In this document: positions 1 to 9,155 of the stretch, one piece after another
How positions within the stretch are numbered: the stretch's first letter is position 1
How the letters are laid out: each line of letters opens with the position of its first letter
Assembly (NCBI RefSeq): GCF_039522005.1
Contig: NZ_BAAADA010000163.1
Span: 1-25,476, forward strand
DNA from: Alkalibacterium indicireducens
GTDB lineage: Bacteria; Bacillota; Bacilli; Lactobacillales; Carnobacteriaceae_A
DNA: 25,476 nucleotides
Direction of reading: 5' to 3'
The notes under the pieces: generated by a model
The model's database searches: none
What the model saw: only the letters and a program-made list of their open reading frames with translations
Told to the model about the DNA's origin: nothing
Translations under genes and position numbers: made by a program

Positions 1-83
1 TTTAAAAAATAGTCATTTTGAAATTAGACGAGTGTTTCCTTTTTTAAAAAGTTAGTTATGAAATTGGTTCAGGTACAGTATTC

Positions 84-1142
84 GTGACATCACCGGCGAA
101 CCTCTTAGCTAATCTGACGCCTGGATGGATGGGAGCTGGACTTTTAACCATAGTTATATTTGTTTATTATATTTTATCAACTCTCCTGCCAATTGATAAA
201 CTTATCGGAAAAATATATCCGTTCTTTGGTGCTCTGCTTATTATCAGTACCTTTGCGATTTTTATTTCATTGCTTGGTAGAGGAGAATCTATTCCCAACT
301 TAACTCTGACTACGCTGAGAAATACACACCCTAGTGGGGTGAGTCTATTCCCTGGTATTTTCTTTACGATTTCATGTGGGGCTATGTCAGGATTCCATGC
401 TACACAAACACCAATCATATCCCGTACACTCGATAGTGAATCAGATGCCCGATTCGTCTTTTACGGCATGATGACTATCGAGGGAATTATCGCTATGATC
501 TGGGCAGCCGCAGCTATGGCTTTCTATCAAGCTCCTGTTTTAAGTGGAGTCATTGCAGAAGGTACAGCTTCTCTAGCGGTTGAACAGATTGCTCGTCATT
601 ATTTGGGGGCTGTCGGTGGTACATTTGCAATACTTGGTGTAATAGTCTTACCGATTACTTCTGGAGATACAGCATTTAGAAGTCTGCGAATGATTATTGC
701 CGATTACTTGAATATCTCTCAAAAAGAAATTGCTAAACGTTTAATGATTACTATCCCAATTTTTATTTTATCAATCATGCTGACATTTATGGACTTTAAC
801 ATCTTATGGCGTTACTTTAACTGGGCTAATCAATCGACAGCTGCCATAGCTTTACTTGTTTCGACTCGTTATCTATTTTTGAAAGGTAAAAACTATCTGG
901 TTACTCTTGTTCCAGCTTCATTCATGGTCTACGCTGTAACTGTCTATATCCTCAATGAACAAATCGGATTAGGTCTAAACTACACACCTTCATTGATTAT
1001 TGGTCTGATTATTACCATAGGACTACTCGGTCTCTTCTGGTACTCTGGACTTAAACAAAAAGGGCAATTGGACTCTACTCATGTTCTTTTAAACGATCAT
1101 CTTTCTATTCAGGAAGTACGCGCAGCAAGAGAACGAGTGTAA
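84..1142 (+). pseudogene. cstA: CstA-family peptide/pyruvate transporter, N-terminally truncated
   Basis: Polytopic membrane protein with the CstA core: the TSPANLL and TPGWMG segments, then GAMSGFHATQTPIISRTL, then many hydrophobic helices. CstA proteins import peptides or pyruvate, typically under carbon limitation. Gram-positive members are about 480 residues long; only about 352 C-terminal residues are readable here. The frame stays open upstream to about position 48 (giving a GTVFV stretch before TSPAN), but a TAA at 45-47 closes it. The first candidate start, GTG at 84, has no visible ribosome site. I therefore read it as a 5'-truncated or frame-disrupted gene rather than a functional short transporter. 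The family call is firm. Pseudogene status is inferred from the stop and the missing first roughly 125 residues; sequence left of the window could change the picture. It converges on gyrA. Confidence 0.75.
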
Positions 1143-1177
1143 CTCAGTCGACTAAAATAACGAGCTAATTTAACATC

Positions 1178-1215
1178 AGGCAGTTGCTTTACTTAAGCAG
1201 CTGTCTATTTTTTTG
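1178..1215 (+). terminator. Rho-independent terminator after cstA
   Basis: A 12-bp stem (1178-1189 with 1195-1206, two G-U pairs) and a 5-base loop are followed by a run of T. It lies 35 bp after the cstA stop. Confidence 0.75.
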
Positions 1216-1264
1216 CTCATTGACTTATCTAGATATTGATTCTTCGCTCCTATACTGCTGTATC

Positions 1265-1294
1265 TAAAAAACGCACCCTGGATTCAGGATGCGT
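1265..1294 (-). terminator. Rho-independent terminator of the gyrBA transcript
   Basis: On the minus strand a 10-bp stem (ACGCATCCTG with CAGGGTGCGT, one G-U pair, loop AATC) is followed by six T. It sits about 20 bp after the gyrA stop and closes the leftward operon. Confidence 0.8.
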
Positions 1295-1313
1295 CATAAG
1301 TCTATTTAACTGC

Positions 1314-3827
1314 TTAGCTTTTTTCAGACGATTCTTGATCAGATACTTCTTCGCCGTTATCTTCCTCATTAAGTGGTTCGTCCACTTCTATTTCGTCTTC
1401 CACTTCAACTTTAGCTAATGTTGAGACGTAATTACCTTCTTCAAGTCTCATCAGGCTAACCCCTTGAGTAGCCCGTCCGGTTTTGGAGATGTTTTTCGCA
1501 TGGAATCGGATTACTACACCACTTGTGGTGATGAGCATGATATCTTCTTCTCCAGACACTGTCTTCAAGCCGATCAGCGGCCCATTTTTCTCCGTGATGT
1601 TGGCTGTCTTGACGCCTTTTCCTCCACGTCCGCGAATCGCGTATTCTGAAGCTTCAGTACGTTTTCCATAACCATTCTCAGTAATGACCAGAACTTCAGA
1701 CTCAGGACCCAGTATATCTGTCCCCACTACATAGTCATCTTCTCTCAAACGGATCCCCCTGACACCAGACGCCGCTCGTCCCATGCTTCGGACTTCATTC
1801 TCATGGAAACTGACAGCATAGCCCTGTCTCGTTCCAATAATGATGTGGTCGTCGCCGTGAGTAACCAATACGTTGATCAGTTCATCGTCATCTTTAAGAA
1901 CGATAGCCTTCAGTCCGCTCGTACGGATATTTTCGAAGTCAGAAAATGCTGTACGCTTGACCGTTCCTTGACGAGTAGTAAAGAAAAGTTGATCTTTTTC
2001 ATCTGTTTCGCCTCGAGTATTAATGATGGCCTGGATCTTCTCATCATTTTCGATTCCGAGGAAGTTGATTGCAGGAATCCCTTTAGCTGTGCGTCCATAT
2101 TCAGGGACTTCATAACCTTTTGCTTTGTAGACTTTACCGGTATTGGTAAAGAACAGTAGAAGATCATGAGTCGAGCAGGTTAGAAGAGTCTCAACGAAGT
2201 CATCCGTATTCGTACCCATCCCTTTAACGCCACGTCCACCACGGTTCTGAGCTTTGAATTCAGAGATCGCCATACGCTTCATGTAGCCGTTATGAGACAA
2301 TGTGACTGCTATTTCTTCTTCTTCGATCAAGTCTTCATCCTCAATACTCAATGCTTCACCTATAAGAAGTTCTGTTCGTCGATCGTCGCCGTGCTTCTCT
2401 GCGATTTCTTCGAGTTCAGTCGCAATGATTTCGTGGACCCGTTCCGGTCTGGCAAGAATATCTTTCAAGTCTTCGATCGTTGCAAGAAGATCCTGATATT
2501 CGCCTTCGATTTTTTCGCGTTCCAGACCAGTCAGACGAACCATCCTCATATCAAGAATGGCTTGTGACTGGCGATCACTCAGACCGAATCGCTCCATCAT
2601 AGCCTGTTTCGCTGCATCACCTGTCTGTGATCCTCTGATGATCGATATGATTTCATCTATATGGTCAAGAGCAATACGCAAGCCTTCCAGAATGTGAGCT
2701 CGGGCTTCCGCTTTTTTCTTGTCAAATTCAGTACGTCGTCTAATGACGACTCGCTGGTGCTTGAGGTACTCGGTCAGAATCTCTTTTAATCCAAGTGTCT
2801 TAGGAATACCGTCAACGATTGCCAGCATATTGAACCCGAAAGATGTCTGCAGAGGCGTCATTTTATATAGATTGTTCAGTATGACACTCGCTGATACATC
2901 TCTTCTGACATCGATAACGACACGCATGCCGTCTCTGTCGGATTCATCATTAAGATCAGTAATACCTTCAATTCGCTTATCTCTAGCCAGATCGGCAATA
3001 CGCTCAACCAGCTTGGCTTTGTTTACCAGGTAGGGTATTTCGTCTACGATAATGCGTTCTTTTCCATTGGGCTGAACTTCGATACGTGCTTTCGCGCGTA
3101 TTTTGATCGATCCTCGTCCGGTTTCATAAGCTTTTCTTATCCCAGACTTGCCCATGACCATGGCGCCTGTCGGAAAGTCCGGCCCTGGCAGTACATCCAT
3201 CAAATCGGCAATGGTCGCTTCTTCGTTCTCCATCAGTACACGGCAGGCCGCGATAACTTCTCGCAGATTATGTGGAGGAATATTCGTCGCCATACCGACT
3301 GCAATACCGGAAGCCCCGTTGACTAACAGGTTCGGGAATCGCGCAGGTAGAACATTCGGTTCTCTCTCTGAGCCATCATAGTTGTCGTGATAATCCACTG
3401 TATCTTTGTTGATGTCCCGAAGCATTTCCATAGCGATCTTACTCATTCTTGCTTCTGTGTAACGCATAGCTGCCGCGCTGTCTCCATCGACGGAACCAAA
3501 GTTTCCGTGTCCATCGATTAGAGGGTTACGGAAACTGAAGTCCTGCGACATACGGACCATCGATTCATAGATGGCAGAATCCCCGTGCGGGTGGTATTTA
3601 CCCATAACGTCTCCGACGATACGAGCTGATTTCTTGTAAGCTTTGTCAGGCGTCATGCCCAGTTCATTCATGCCGTACAGAATACGGCGGTGTACAGGTT
3701 TCAATCCATCACGTACATCCGGCAGGGCACGTGACACGATTACGCTCATTGCATAATCGAGAAACGACTTTCTCATTTCACTCGATAGATTGATTTTGTC
3801 CATTCGTGCTTCTCTTTCTTCAGCCAA
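1314..3827 (-). CDS. gyrA: DNA gyrase subunit A
   Basis: Breakage-reunion subunit of the A2B2 gyrase that introduces negative supercoils using ATP. The protein is 837 aa. The winged-helix/tower domain contains the catalytic tyrosine in AAMRYTEAR (Tyr123). The quinolone-resistance region HPHGDSAIYE carries Ser84 and Glu88, the usual quinolone-sensitive residues in Gram-positives. The C-terminal beta-pinwheel contains a GyrA-box-like RGGRGVKGM, as expected for gyrase rather than topoisomerase IV, and the protein ends in a strongly acidic tail. The start is TTG at 3827, preceded by AGGAGG with 9-nt spacing; the next Met (residue 9) has no comparable site. It lies 51 bp after gyrB in the same operon. 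Confidence 0.97.
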   Translation of the reverse strand: MAEEREARMDKINLSSEMRKSFLDYAMSVIVSRALPDVRDGLKPVHRRILYGMNELGMTPDKAYKKSARIVGDVMGKYHPHGDSAIYESMVRMSQDFSFRNPLIDGHGNFGSVDGDSAAAMRYTEARMSKIAMEMLRDINKDTVDYHDNYDGSEREPNVLPARFPNLLVNGASGIAVGMATNIPPHNLREVIAACRVLMENEEATIADLMDVLPGPDFPTGAMVMGKSGIRKAYETGRGSIKIRAKARIEVQPNGKERIIVDEIPYLVNKAKLVERIADLARDKRIEGITDLNDESDRDGMRVVIDVRRDVSASVILNNLYKMTPLQTSFGFNMLAIVDGIPKTLGLKEILTEYLKHQRVVIRRRTEFDKKKAEARAHILEGLRIALDHIDEIISIIRGSQTGDAAKQAMMERFGLSDRQSQAILDMRMVRLTGLEREKIEGEYQDLLATIEDLKDILARPERVHEIIATELEEIAEKHGDDRRTELLIGEALSIEDEDLIEEEEIAVTLSHNGYMKRMAISEFKAQNRGGRGVKGMGTNTDDFVETLLTCSTHDLLLFFTNTGKVYKAKGYEVPEYGRTAKGIPAINFLGIENDEKIQAIINTRGETDEKDQLFFTTRQGTVKRTAFSDFENIRTSGLKAIVLKDDDELINVLVTHGDDHIIIGTRQGYAVSFHENEVRSMGRAASGVRGIRLREDDYVVGTDILGPESEVLVITENGYGKRTEASEYAIRGRGGKGVKTANITEKNGPLIGLKTVSGEEDIMLITTSGVVIRFHAKNISKTGRATQGVSLMRLEEGNYVSTLAKVEVEDEIEVDEPLNEEDNGEEVSDQESSEKS

Positions 3828-3878
3828 GTCTTTCTTCCTCCTTAAACTCCCTCAGTGCTCTTTTCTGGTAGGCAGGTA

Positions 3879-5825
3879 TTAAATGTCGATATTCTGAACG
3901 TACTGAGCATTTTCTTCGATAAAGTCGCGTCTTGGTTCGACTTTTTCGCCCATCAGCATATCAAAGATCAGATCGGCTTCGATTGCGTCATCAACAGTGA
4001 CCTGAAGTAGACGTCTGTTTTCTGGATTCATTGTCGTTTCCCATAGTTGTTCGGCATCCATTTCCCCTAGTCCTTTATAACGCTGAATTGATGGCTTAGG
4101 CGTCGCCGGGATCTCTTTAAGGTATTCCTCCAATTCCTTATCAGAATCAAGGTAGACCTCTTTTTTGCCCTGTTTAACTTGATACAGAGGAGGCTGGGCA
4201 ATATAAACGAATCCTGCTTCGACAACTGGACGCATATAACGGTAAAACAGCGTCAGAAGAAGCGTACGAATGTGCGCACCGTCGACGTCCGCATCGGTCA
4301 TGATGATCAGTTTATGGTAACGGGCTTTTTCAACTTCAAATTCTTCTCCAAATCCCGTTCCCATAGCAGTAAAGAGCGAACGGATTTCTTCGTTGGCAAG
4401 GATTCTGTCTAGAGACGCTTTTTCCACATTCAGGATCTTCCCTCGAATAGGCAGAATAGCCTGGAACAGACGAGACCGTCCCTGCTTGGCTGATCCACCG
4501 GCAGAGTCTCCCTCAACGATGAAAATTTCAGATTTTTCCGGGTCTTTTGACGAACAGTCCGCCAGCTTGCCTGGAAGATTGCTGATCTCCAGTCCATTTT
4601 TCTTACGCGTTACTTCTCTTGCCCGCTTGGCTGCCAGTCTGGCTTTAGCCGCAAGCAGTGCTTTTTCAACGATTTTCTTAGCAGTCTGTGGATTTTCCAT
4701 CAGGAAGCGTTCGAAATGCTCACTGAACAGACGGTCCGTGATCGTACGGACTTCAGAATTACCCAGTTTGGTCTTCGTCTGCCCTTCAAATTGAGGATCC
4801 GGGTGCTTGATGCTTAATACGACGGTCAGACCTTCTCTCACGTCTTCCCCGCTGACATTGTCCTCGTTTTCCTTGATGAATTTGTTTCGACGAGCGTAAT
4901 CATTGATGATCCGCGTCAATGATGTCTTGAAACCTGATTCGTGCATCCCCCCTTCATAGGTGTGGATGTTATTGGCAAAACTCATGATGTTCATGTGATA
5001 GCCGTCTGTATGCTGAAGAGCAACCTCAACAGCAATGCCGTCCTGCTCGTCTTCCAGATAGATAGGCTCTTCATAGAGAACCGTCTTGCTCTGGTTAAGG
5101 TACTCGACATAGCTCTTGATTCCGCCGTCGTACTGATACTCGAGACGGACCGGTTCAGCATCTCTCTGGTCTTCGATTGAAATCGACAGACCGCGGTTCA
5201 GGAAAGCCAATTCTCTGATACGGGTAGCCAGTTTATTGAAGTCGTAGACTGTTGTTTCTTGGAAGATTTCAGCGTCTGCCTTGAAACGGACCACTGTACC
5301 GGACTTGTCTGTCGTACCGATTTCTTTCAAGTCGTACATGACCGCACCGCGCTCATAACGCTGATTATAGACCTTGCCATTTTTATGAACATCCACTTCA
5401 AGGAATTCTGACAACGCATTAACAACGGATGAGCCTACCCCGTGAAGTCCACCGGAAACTTTATACCCGCCGCCACCGAATTTACCTCCTGCGTGAAGGA
5501 TCGTAAAGACGGTCTCAACAGCCGGTCGGCCAGTTTTCGCCTGGATATCGATCGGGATTCCACGACCGTCATCCTTGACCACAATCAGATTGCCCGGTTC
5601 AATAATAACTTCGATGTTTTCAGCATGCCCAGCCATCGCTTCGTCAATAGAGTTATCTACGATTTCCCATACCAGGTGATGGAGTCCTTCAGAACTTGTC
5701 GATCCGATATACATCCCTGGTCGCTTACGGACGGCTTCCAGACCTTCAAGGACCTGGATCTGACTCGCATCATACTCTTCTCTTAATTCTACTACTTCTT
5801 TAGGTGTCAATTGTTCGTCTGCCAC
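3879..5825 (-). CDS. gyrB: DNA gyrase subunit B
   Basis: ATPase subunit of gyrase, 648 aa from the chosen start. The GHKL ATP-binding domain has EIVDN (residues 54-58), DDGRGIP (about 85-91) and GGLHGVGSSVVNA. The TOPRIM domain has EGDSAGGSAKQGR and the metal-binding TDADVDGAHIR; the C-terminal QRYKGLGEM segment is present. I start at GTG 5825, one base after the recF stop, with GGAG about 10 nt upstream inside recF. The longer frame from ATG 5864 would add 13 residues that overlap recF, with no ribosome site. The tight junction suggests translational coupling to recF. Confidence 0.96.
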   Translation of the reverse strand: MADEQLTPKEVVELREEYDASQIQVLEGLEAVRKRPGMYIGSTSSEGLHHLVWEIVDNSIDEAMAGHAENIEVIIEPGNLIVVKDDGRGIPIDIQAKTGRPAVETVFTILHAGGKFGGGGYKVSGGLHGVGSSVVNALSEFLEVDVHKNGKVYNQRYERGAVMYDLKEIGTTDKSGTVVRFKADAEIFQETTVYDFNKLATRIRELAFLNRGLSISIEDQRDAEPVRLEYQYDGGIKSYVEYLNQSKTVLYEEPIYLEDEQDGIAVEVALQHTDGYHMNIMSFANNIHTYEGGMHESGFKTSLTRIINDYARRNKFIKENEDNVSGEDVREGLTVVLSIKHPDPQFEGQTKTKLGNSEVRTITDRLFSEHFERFLMENPQTAKKIVEKALLAAKARLAAKRAREVTRKKNGLEISNLPGKLADCSSKDPEKSEIFIVEGDSAGGSAKQGRSRLFQAILPIRGKILNVEKASLDRILANEEIRSLFTAMGTGFGEEFEVEKARYHKLIIMTDADVDGAHIRTLLLTLFYRYMRPVVEAGFVYIAQPPLYQVKQGKKEVYLDSDKELEEYLKEIPATPKPSIQRYKGLGEMDAEQLWETTMNPENRRLLQVTVDDAIEADLIFDMLMGEKVEPRRDFIEENAQYVQNIDI

Positions 5826-5826
5826 T

Positions 5827-6948
5827 CTATTCACTCTCCATTTCGATTTGACCACTGCGCACATTGAAGATGCGCGGATGATGAAGCAATTCTTTTTTCA
5901 CGCCGTCCAGACTTGTCGTTGTCAGAAAGGTCTGGACTTTATCTTGTATGGTTTTCAGTAGATGAGTCTGTCGCTCATCGTCCAGTTCACTCAGTACATC
6001 GTCCAATAATAAAACGGGGTACTCCCCCGTCATCTCGTTCATTAATTCAATTTCAGCCAGTTTTAGACTCAGCGCAGTTGTCCGCTGCTGTCCCTGGGAC
6101 CCGTACGTCTGAATATTCTTCTCATTGACGAAGAAACGGATGTCGTCCCGATGAGGACCGTAGAGCGTCGTACCCTGTTCCTTCTCTCTCTGCTCATGCT
6201 TTTTATACTGCTTTAGCAGATCGTTCATCAGCTGCTTTTTATCCGTTTCTGATGTCACAGAAAAAGAAGAGGCATACTCCAGCGTCAGCGTTTCTTTACC
6301 CTGAGAGATATCTGAATGAATGGGGCGTGCCCAGTTCTCCAGTCGTCTCGTGAAGGAAAAGCGCTGAGCAAGCAGTTCAGCCCCTTCGGCCGCCAGCTGT
6401 TCATTCAGGATACTTAAATAGGTCTGGTCCAGTTTTCCGCTTTTTCTATGCTGTTTTAAGTAAGCATTACGCTGTTTCAGGACTTTCTGGTACTCAACGA
6501 GGTGATACAGATAAATGGAACTCATCTGACCCATTTCCATATCCAGAAACTTCCGTCTCACAGAAGGGGATCCTTTGACGAGAGACAGGTCTTCCGGAGC
6601 AAACAAAATTACATTCAGATGTCCGATATAGCGGCTGAGTTTCTTCTGCTCAAGATGATTAAGCTTTGCCCTCTTCCCTTTTTTTGAGAGGATGATTTCA
6701 AGAGGATACTCTCCGCTTGATTTCTCGACCGTTCCGGCTACCCGGGCAAAATCCTGATCCCATCCGATCAGCTCTTTATCGTTGGATGTCCGGTGGCTCC
6801 TCGTCATAGCCAGCACATAAATACTTTCCATGATATTCGTTTTTCCTTGAGCATTTTCGCCCAAAAAGACGTTGATCTGGTTGGAAAAAGTTACCTCTGC
6901 ATCAGAATAGTTGCGGTAACCCTTCAACGTCAGTTTCTTTAAATACAT
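5827..6948 (-). CDS. recF: DNA replication/repair protein RecF
   Basis: SMC-like ATPase that, with RecO and RecR, loads RecA at gapped or stalled replication sites. It has 373 aa, a typical length. Walker A is GENAQGKTN (residues 30-38), the signature region contains GPHRDDI, and the Walker B/D-loop is LLLDDVLSELDD near the C-terminus. The start ATG overlaps the yaaA stop by one base (TGATG) and the stop lies one base before gyrB, so yaaA-recF-gyrB appear translationally coupled. Confidence 0.96.
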   Translation of the reverse strand: MYLKKLTLKGYRNYSDAEVTFSNQINVFLGENAQGKTNIMESIYVLAMTRSHRTSNDKELIGWDQDFARVAGTVEKSSGEYPLEIILSKKGKRAKLNHLEQKKLSRYIGHLNVILFAPEDLSLVKGSPSVRRKFLDMEMGQMSSIYLYHLVEYQKVLKQRNAYLKQHRKSGKLDQTYLSILNEQLAAEGAELLAQRFSFTRRLENWARPIHSDISQGKETLTLEYASSFSVTSETDKKQLMNDLLKQYKKHEQREKEQGTTLYGPHRDDIRFFVNEKNIQTYGSQGQQRTTALSLKLAEIELMNEMTGEYPVLLLDDVLSELDDERQTHLLKTIQDKVQTFLTTTSLDGVKKELLHHPRIFNVRSGQIEMESE

Positions 6949-7181
6949 CAGTTATCCTCATTTTGAGCTGATTCTAAAAGATAGGTCCCGAAGCCTTCCA
7001 CCTTGATGACATCTCCAGGATGCAGTTTGCGGCCGCGGCGGTTATCCGCTTCATCATTGACCCAGACGGTATAGTCCATCAGGAAAGGCTTGGCCATTCC
7101 TCCGCTTGATATGATTGTCGCATGCTTCAGAAATTGTCCCAGTGTAATGACTGATTGATTGATTTGTATTATTTCCGGCAC
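6948..7181 (-). CDS. yaaA: S4-domain protein YaaA
   Basis: Small (77 aa) S4-like RNA-binding protein of the family found between dnaN and recF in Bacillota. The fold is recognisable from LGQFLKHATIISSGGMAK, VWVNDEADNRRGRKL and HPGDVIKVEG. It is thought to act on RNA or the ribosome; its exact role is not settled. The start is GTG at 7181 with AAGGAG 9 nt upstream. It is the first gene of the yaaA-recF-gyrB-gyrA operon. Confidence 0.9.
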   Translation of the reverse strand: MPEIIQINQSVITLGQFLKHATIISSGGMAKPFLMDYTVWVNDEADNRRGRKLHPGDVIKVEGFGTYLLESAQNEDN

Positions 7182-7252
7182 TATAATCGGCTCCTTTAAA
7201 AAGCAAAGACGCGGATCAGATCATCCACGTTCTGCATAATTTCTCTTCTTAT

Positions 7253-7281
7253 ATTATACCTTATTTTGGAGTGTGAAACAA
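7253..7281 (-). promoter_or_regulatory. Probable promoter of yaaA-recF-gyrB-gyrA
   Basis: On the minus strand TTGTTT (7276-7281), a 17-bp spacer and a perfect TATAAT (7253-7258) lie about 70 bp upstream of the yaaA start. Because dnaN has its own terminator, a separate promoter is expected here. Confidence 0.6.
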
Positions 7282-7516
7282 ATTTTTATGGGAAAAAATC
7301 CGTTCTCATCGATTTTAAGGGTAAAATGACAAATCCTTCTTTTTTATTCAAATTCGCTTAGAGTCTTTATATTTAAATTTTTGGCTTATTTAAGGGGAAT
7401 ATGTATCTGAGAGCCAGCAATAGATCGTTCAATTTTAAAATAAGAGTCAAAATTGCGGAAAATTCCTTTATTTGACCGACTAGCTGGTACTTTATCCAGC
7501 TCGAGAGCCACTTTAA

Positions 7517-7690
7517 AGTTGAGTAGTCATTAAGTGAGACATTATTGACCACTCAACCGATCAATTCATTTGGGTAGACAGAGATTATTGAATTATTGTC
7601 CACTCATCCGAATCTACTGCTCCGGGTGGGCATAGATCTGCCAACTTCTGCCCACTCAGATGACTAATCATGGCGAGTGGACACTTGAAG
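7517..7690. repeat. Cluster of CCACTC-type direct and inverted repeats
   Basis: The 20-mer at 7541-7560 (ATTATTGACCACTCAACCGA) recurs at 7592-7611 with 18 of 20 bases identical, a 51-bp period. Related units follow at about 7645-7658 (CTGCCCACTCAGAT) and, inverted, at about 7674-7690 (GAGTGGACA). The units form palindromic pairs: TTGAGTAGTC with GACCACTCAA, TGGGTAGACA with TGTCCACTCA, GTGGGCA with TGCCCAC, and CCACTC with GAGTGG. No open frame or DnaA box is involved. This resembles a REP-like or decayed MITE-like intergenic repeat; I cannot name a family. Confidence 0.55.
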
Positions 7691-7773
7691 CCAAATAACT
7701 GGCATTTTACTTCAATCGTCACTCCTTCTCTTCTAGAACGATCCGCATAAGAGCAAATTTGCCTGTTATATAA

Positions 7774-7804
7774 CAAAAAAAGACCCGACAGCATTGGGTC
7801 TTTT
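7774..7804 (-). terminator. Rho-independent terminator after dnaN
   Basis: On the minus strand AAAAGACCC and GGGTCTTTT flank a 9-base loop, and the T run continues to seven. It is 25 bp after the dnaN stop, separating dnaN from yaaA. Confidence 0.75.
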
Positions 7805-7829
7805 CAGCTTTATTCACTTTATATTCATT

Positions 7830-8969
7830 TTATGCGGATGTACGGATCGGTGTGATCAGCTGAATGAATTCATTCTTGTCTTCACTTGGAACCAGAACAA
7901 ATGGACGCAAGGTAGAAATCAGCTTAAGTGTGATATCCACAGGCCCAAAAGTTGTCAAAGCAGCTTTCAGATAGTCCGGATTGAAAGAAATCTCCATTTC
8001 TTCACCGGAAATTGACTGAGTGGTGACCTGTTCGTTTACTCGCCCGACTTCTGGAGAATTACCGGTGATTTCTACAGTATCATCTTTCACAGAGAGTTTA
8101 ACGACGTTATTTTTACCTTCGTGGGAAAGAAGAGAGGCTCTTTCCACTGCTCCAAGAAGAATCTGTGCTTCCAAAGTCACTTCTGTAGCTGAACTATCAG
8201 GAATCAGACGGTCCGTGTCCGGATAATTTCCTTCAAGCAGTCTTGAGTAGAACAAAGTATCTTCGGTCTTGAAGAGGATCTGGTTCTCAGCGATCGCTAC
8301 TTCTATTTCATCCAGGCTGTCGTCGAGCAGTCGAGTCAGTTCCTGAAGGCTCTTACCAGGAATGACCAGATTGTAAGACAGGCTTTCAGTTCCTTCAACA
8401 GGAATGACACGCTGACTTAATCGGTGACTGTCTGTAGCAACAGCTTTAAGCTTGCCGTCACTGATTGTCAGGTGAATACCTGTCAGGATCGGACGACTTT
8501 CGTGAGTTGATACGGCAATAACTGTCTGTTTAATGATTTTTTTAAGTAAGTTGACCGGAAGTGTAAATGACTGGGTCGTATCGATTTCCGGGAGATGCGG
8601 ATAGTTAGCAGCATCCAGTCCGTTAATGATAAAAGAAGATGATGCAGACGTGATAGCTGTCTGAACTCTGTCTTTCACTTCAACAGTAAAGGTTTCATCT
8701 GGCAGTTTATTGACGATATCACTGAAGAAACGTGCAGGCTGAAGCACGATCTGACCTTCTTCTTCTATAGTCAGACCAGACTGTTCATCTGATTTTCTGA
8801 CGAACGTTTCAATAGAAATATCAGAGTTGCTGCCTGTCAGTTGAATCCCTTCTTCTGAAGCAATAAGTTTAATTCCTGTAAGAATGGGAATAGTTGATCT
8901 AGATGATACAGCGAGTTGAACATCTTTTAATTTTTTTAAAAACGCTGATCGATTAACTGTAAATTTCAT
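7830..8969 (-). CDS. dnaN: DNA polymerase III beta subunit (sliding clamp)
   Basis: Processivity clamp that encircles DNA and tethers polymerase III and other clamp-binding proteins. It has 379 aa, the usual three-domain length, beginning MKFTVNRSAFLKKL and ending with the conserved QLITPIRT segment. An ATG two codons upstream (8975) abuts the GGAGG directly, so I choose the ATG at 8969, which has 6-nt spacing. It follows dnaA in the same direction after the oriC unwinding region; an AT-rich TATAAT at about 9007-9012 may serve as its own -10. Confidence 0.96.
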   Translation of the reverse strand: MKFTVNRSAFLKKLKDVQLAVSSRSTIPILTGIKLIASEEGIQLTGSNSDISIETFVRKSDEQSGLTIEEEGQIVLQPARFFSDIVNKLPDETFTVEVKDRVQTAITSASSSFIINGLDAANYPHLPEIDTTQSFTLPVNLLKKIIKQTVIAVSTHESRPILTGIHLTISDGKLKAVATDSHRLSQRVIPVEGTESLSYNLVIPGKSLQELTRLLDDSLDEIEVAIAENQILFKTEDTLFYSRLLEGNYPDTDRLIPDSSATEVTLEAQILLGAVERASLLSHEGKNNVVKLSVKDDTVEITGNSPEVGRVNEQVTTQSISGEEMEISFNPDYLKAALTTFGPVDITLKLISTLRPFVLVPSEDKNEFIQLITPIRTSA

Positions 8970-9000
8970 ATGCATCCTCCAATAATAAATTGAGTACCCG

Positions 9001-9064
9001 TTTATAATTATATAGTAAATAAATTCTTAGTAATAGTAGTAGGGCCTGTGTATACTGTGGAAAA
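9001..9064. other. oriC: oriC unwinding module: DUE, DnaA-trios and DnaA boxes
   Basis: Read on the minus strand (dnaA direction): two tandem 9-mers TTTTCCACA (9056-9064) and GTATACACA (9047-9055), then GGCC (9043-9046), then five DnaA-trio triplets CTA CTA CTA TTA CTA (9028-9042), then an AT-rich tract (9001-9027). This is the box/GC/trio/DUE order of the basal unwinding system described for Bacillus subtilis, where DnaA extends from the boxes along trios to open the strands. The match is by eye. Confidence 0.8.
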
Positions 9065-9098
9065 CGTAAATTTCATCTGGAACAGAAGGTTTTCCACT

Positions 9099-9148
9099 TG
9101 TGGATAAGTTGTGAATAAAGATGTGCATGACTTGAGACTTTATCCACA
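9099..9148. promoter_or_regulatory. DnaA-box cluster downstream of dnaA
   Basis: Two perfect consensus boxes in opposite orientation (TGTGGATAA at 9099-9107 and TTATCCACA at 9140-9148) plus the one-mismatch TGTGAATAA at 9110-9118. They flank the dnaA 3' end (stop at 9156) and feed the unwinding module. Confidence 0.85.
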
Positions 9149-9155
9149 AGAGCGA

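Larger units (their letters stand above)
7182..7829. other. Gene-free interval between yaaA and dnaN
   Basis: About 650 bp without a credible gene. From right to left it holds the dnaN terminator (7774-7804), the CCACTC repeat cluster (7517-7690), a small hairpin AGCTGG/CCAGCT (7482-7501), an AT-rich unassigned stretch (about 7280-7480) and the yaaA promoter (7253-7281). Short minus-strand frames here show no family features. Confidence 0.6.

Noticed and set aside
1803..2159. Plus-strand frames inside gyrA and gyrB
   Set aside because: Antisense shadows of well-conserved genes, with no independent signals.
5826..5864. Longer gyrB start at ATG 5864
   Set aside because: It overlaps recF by 38 bases with no ribosome site; GTG 5825 has a good one and gives the usual length.
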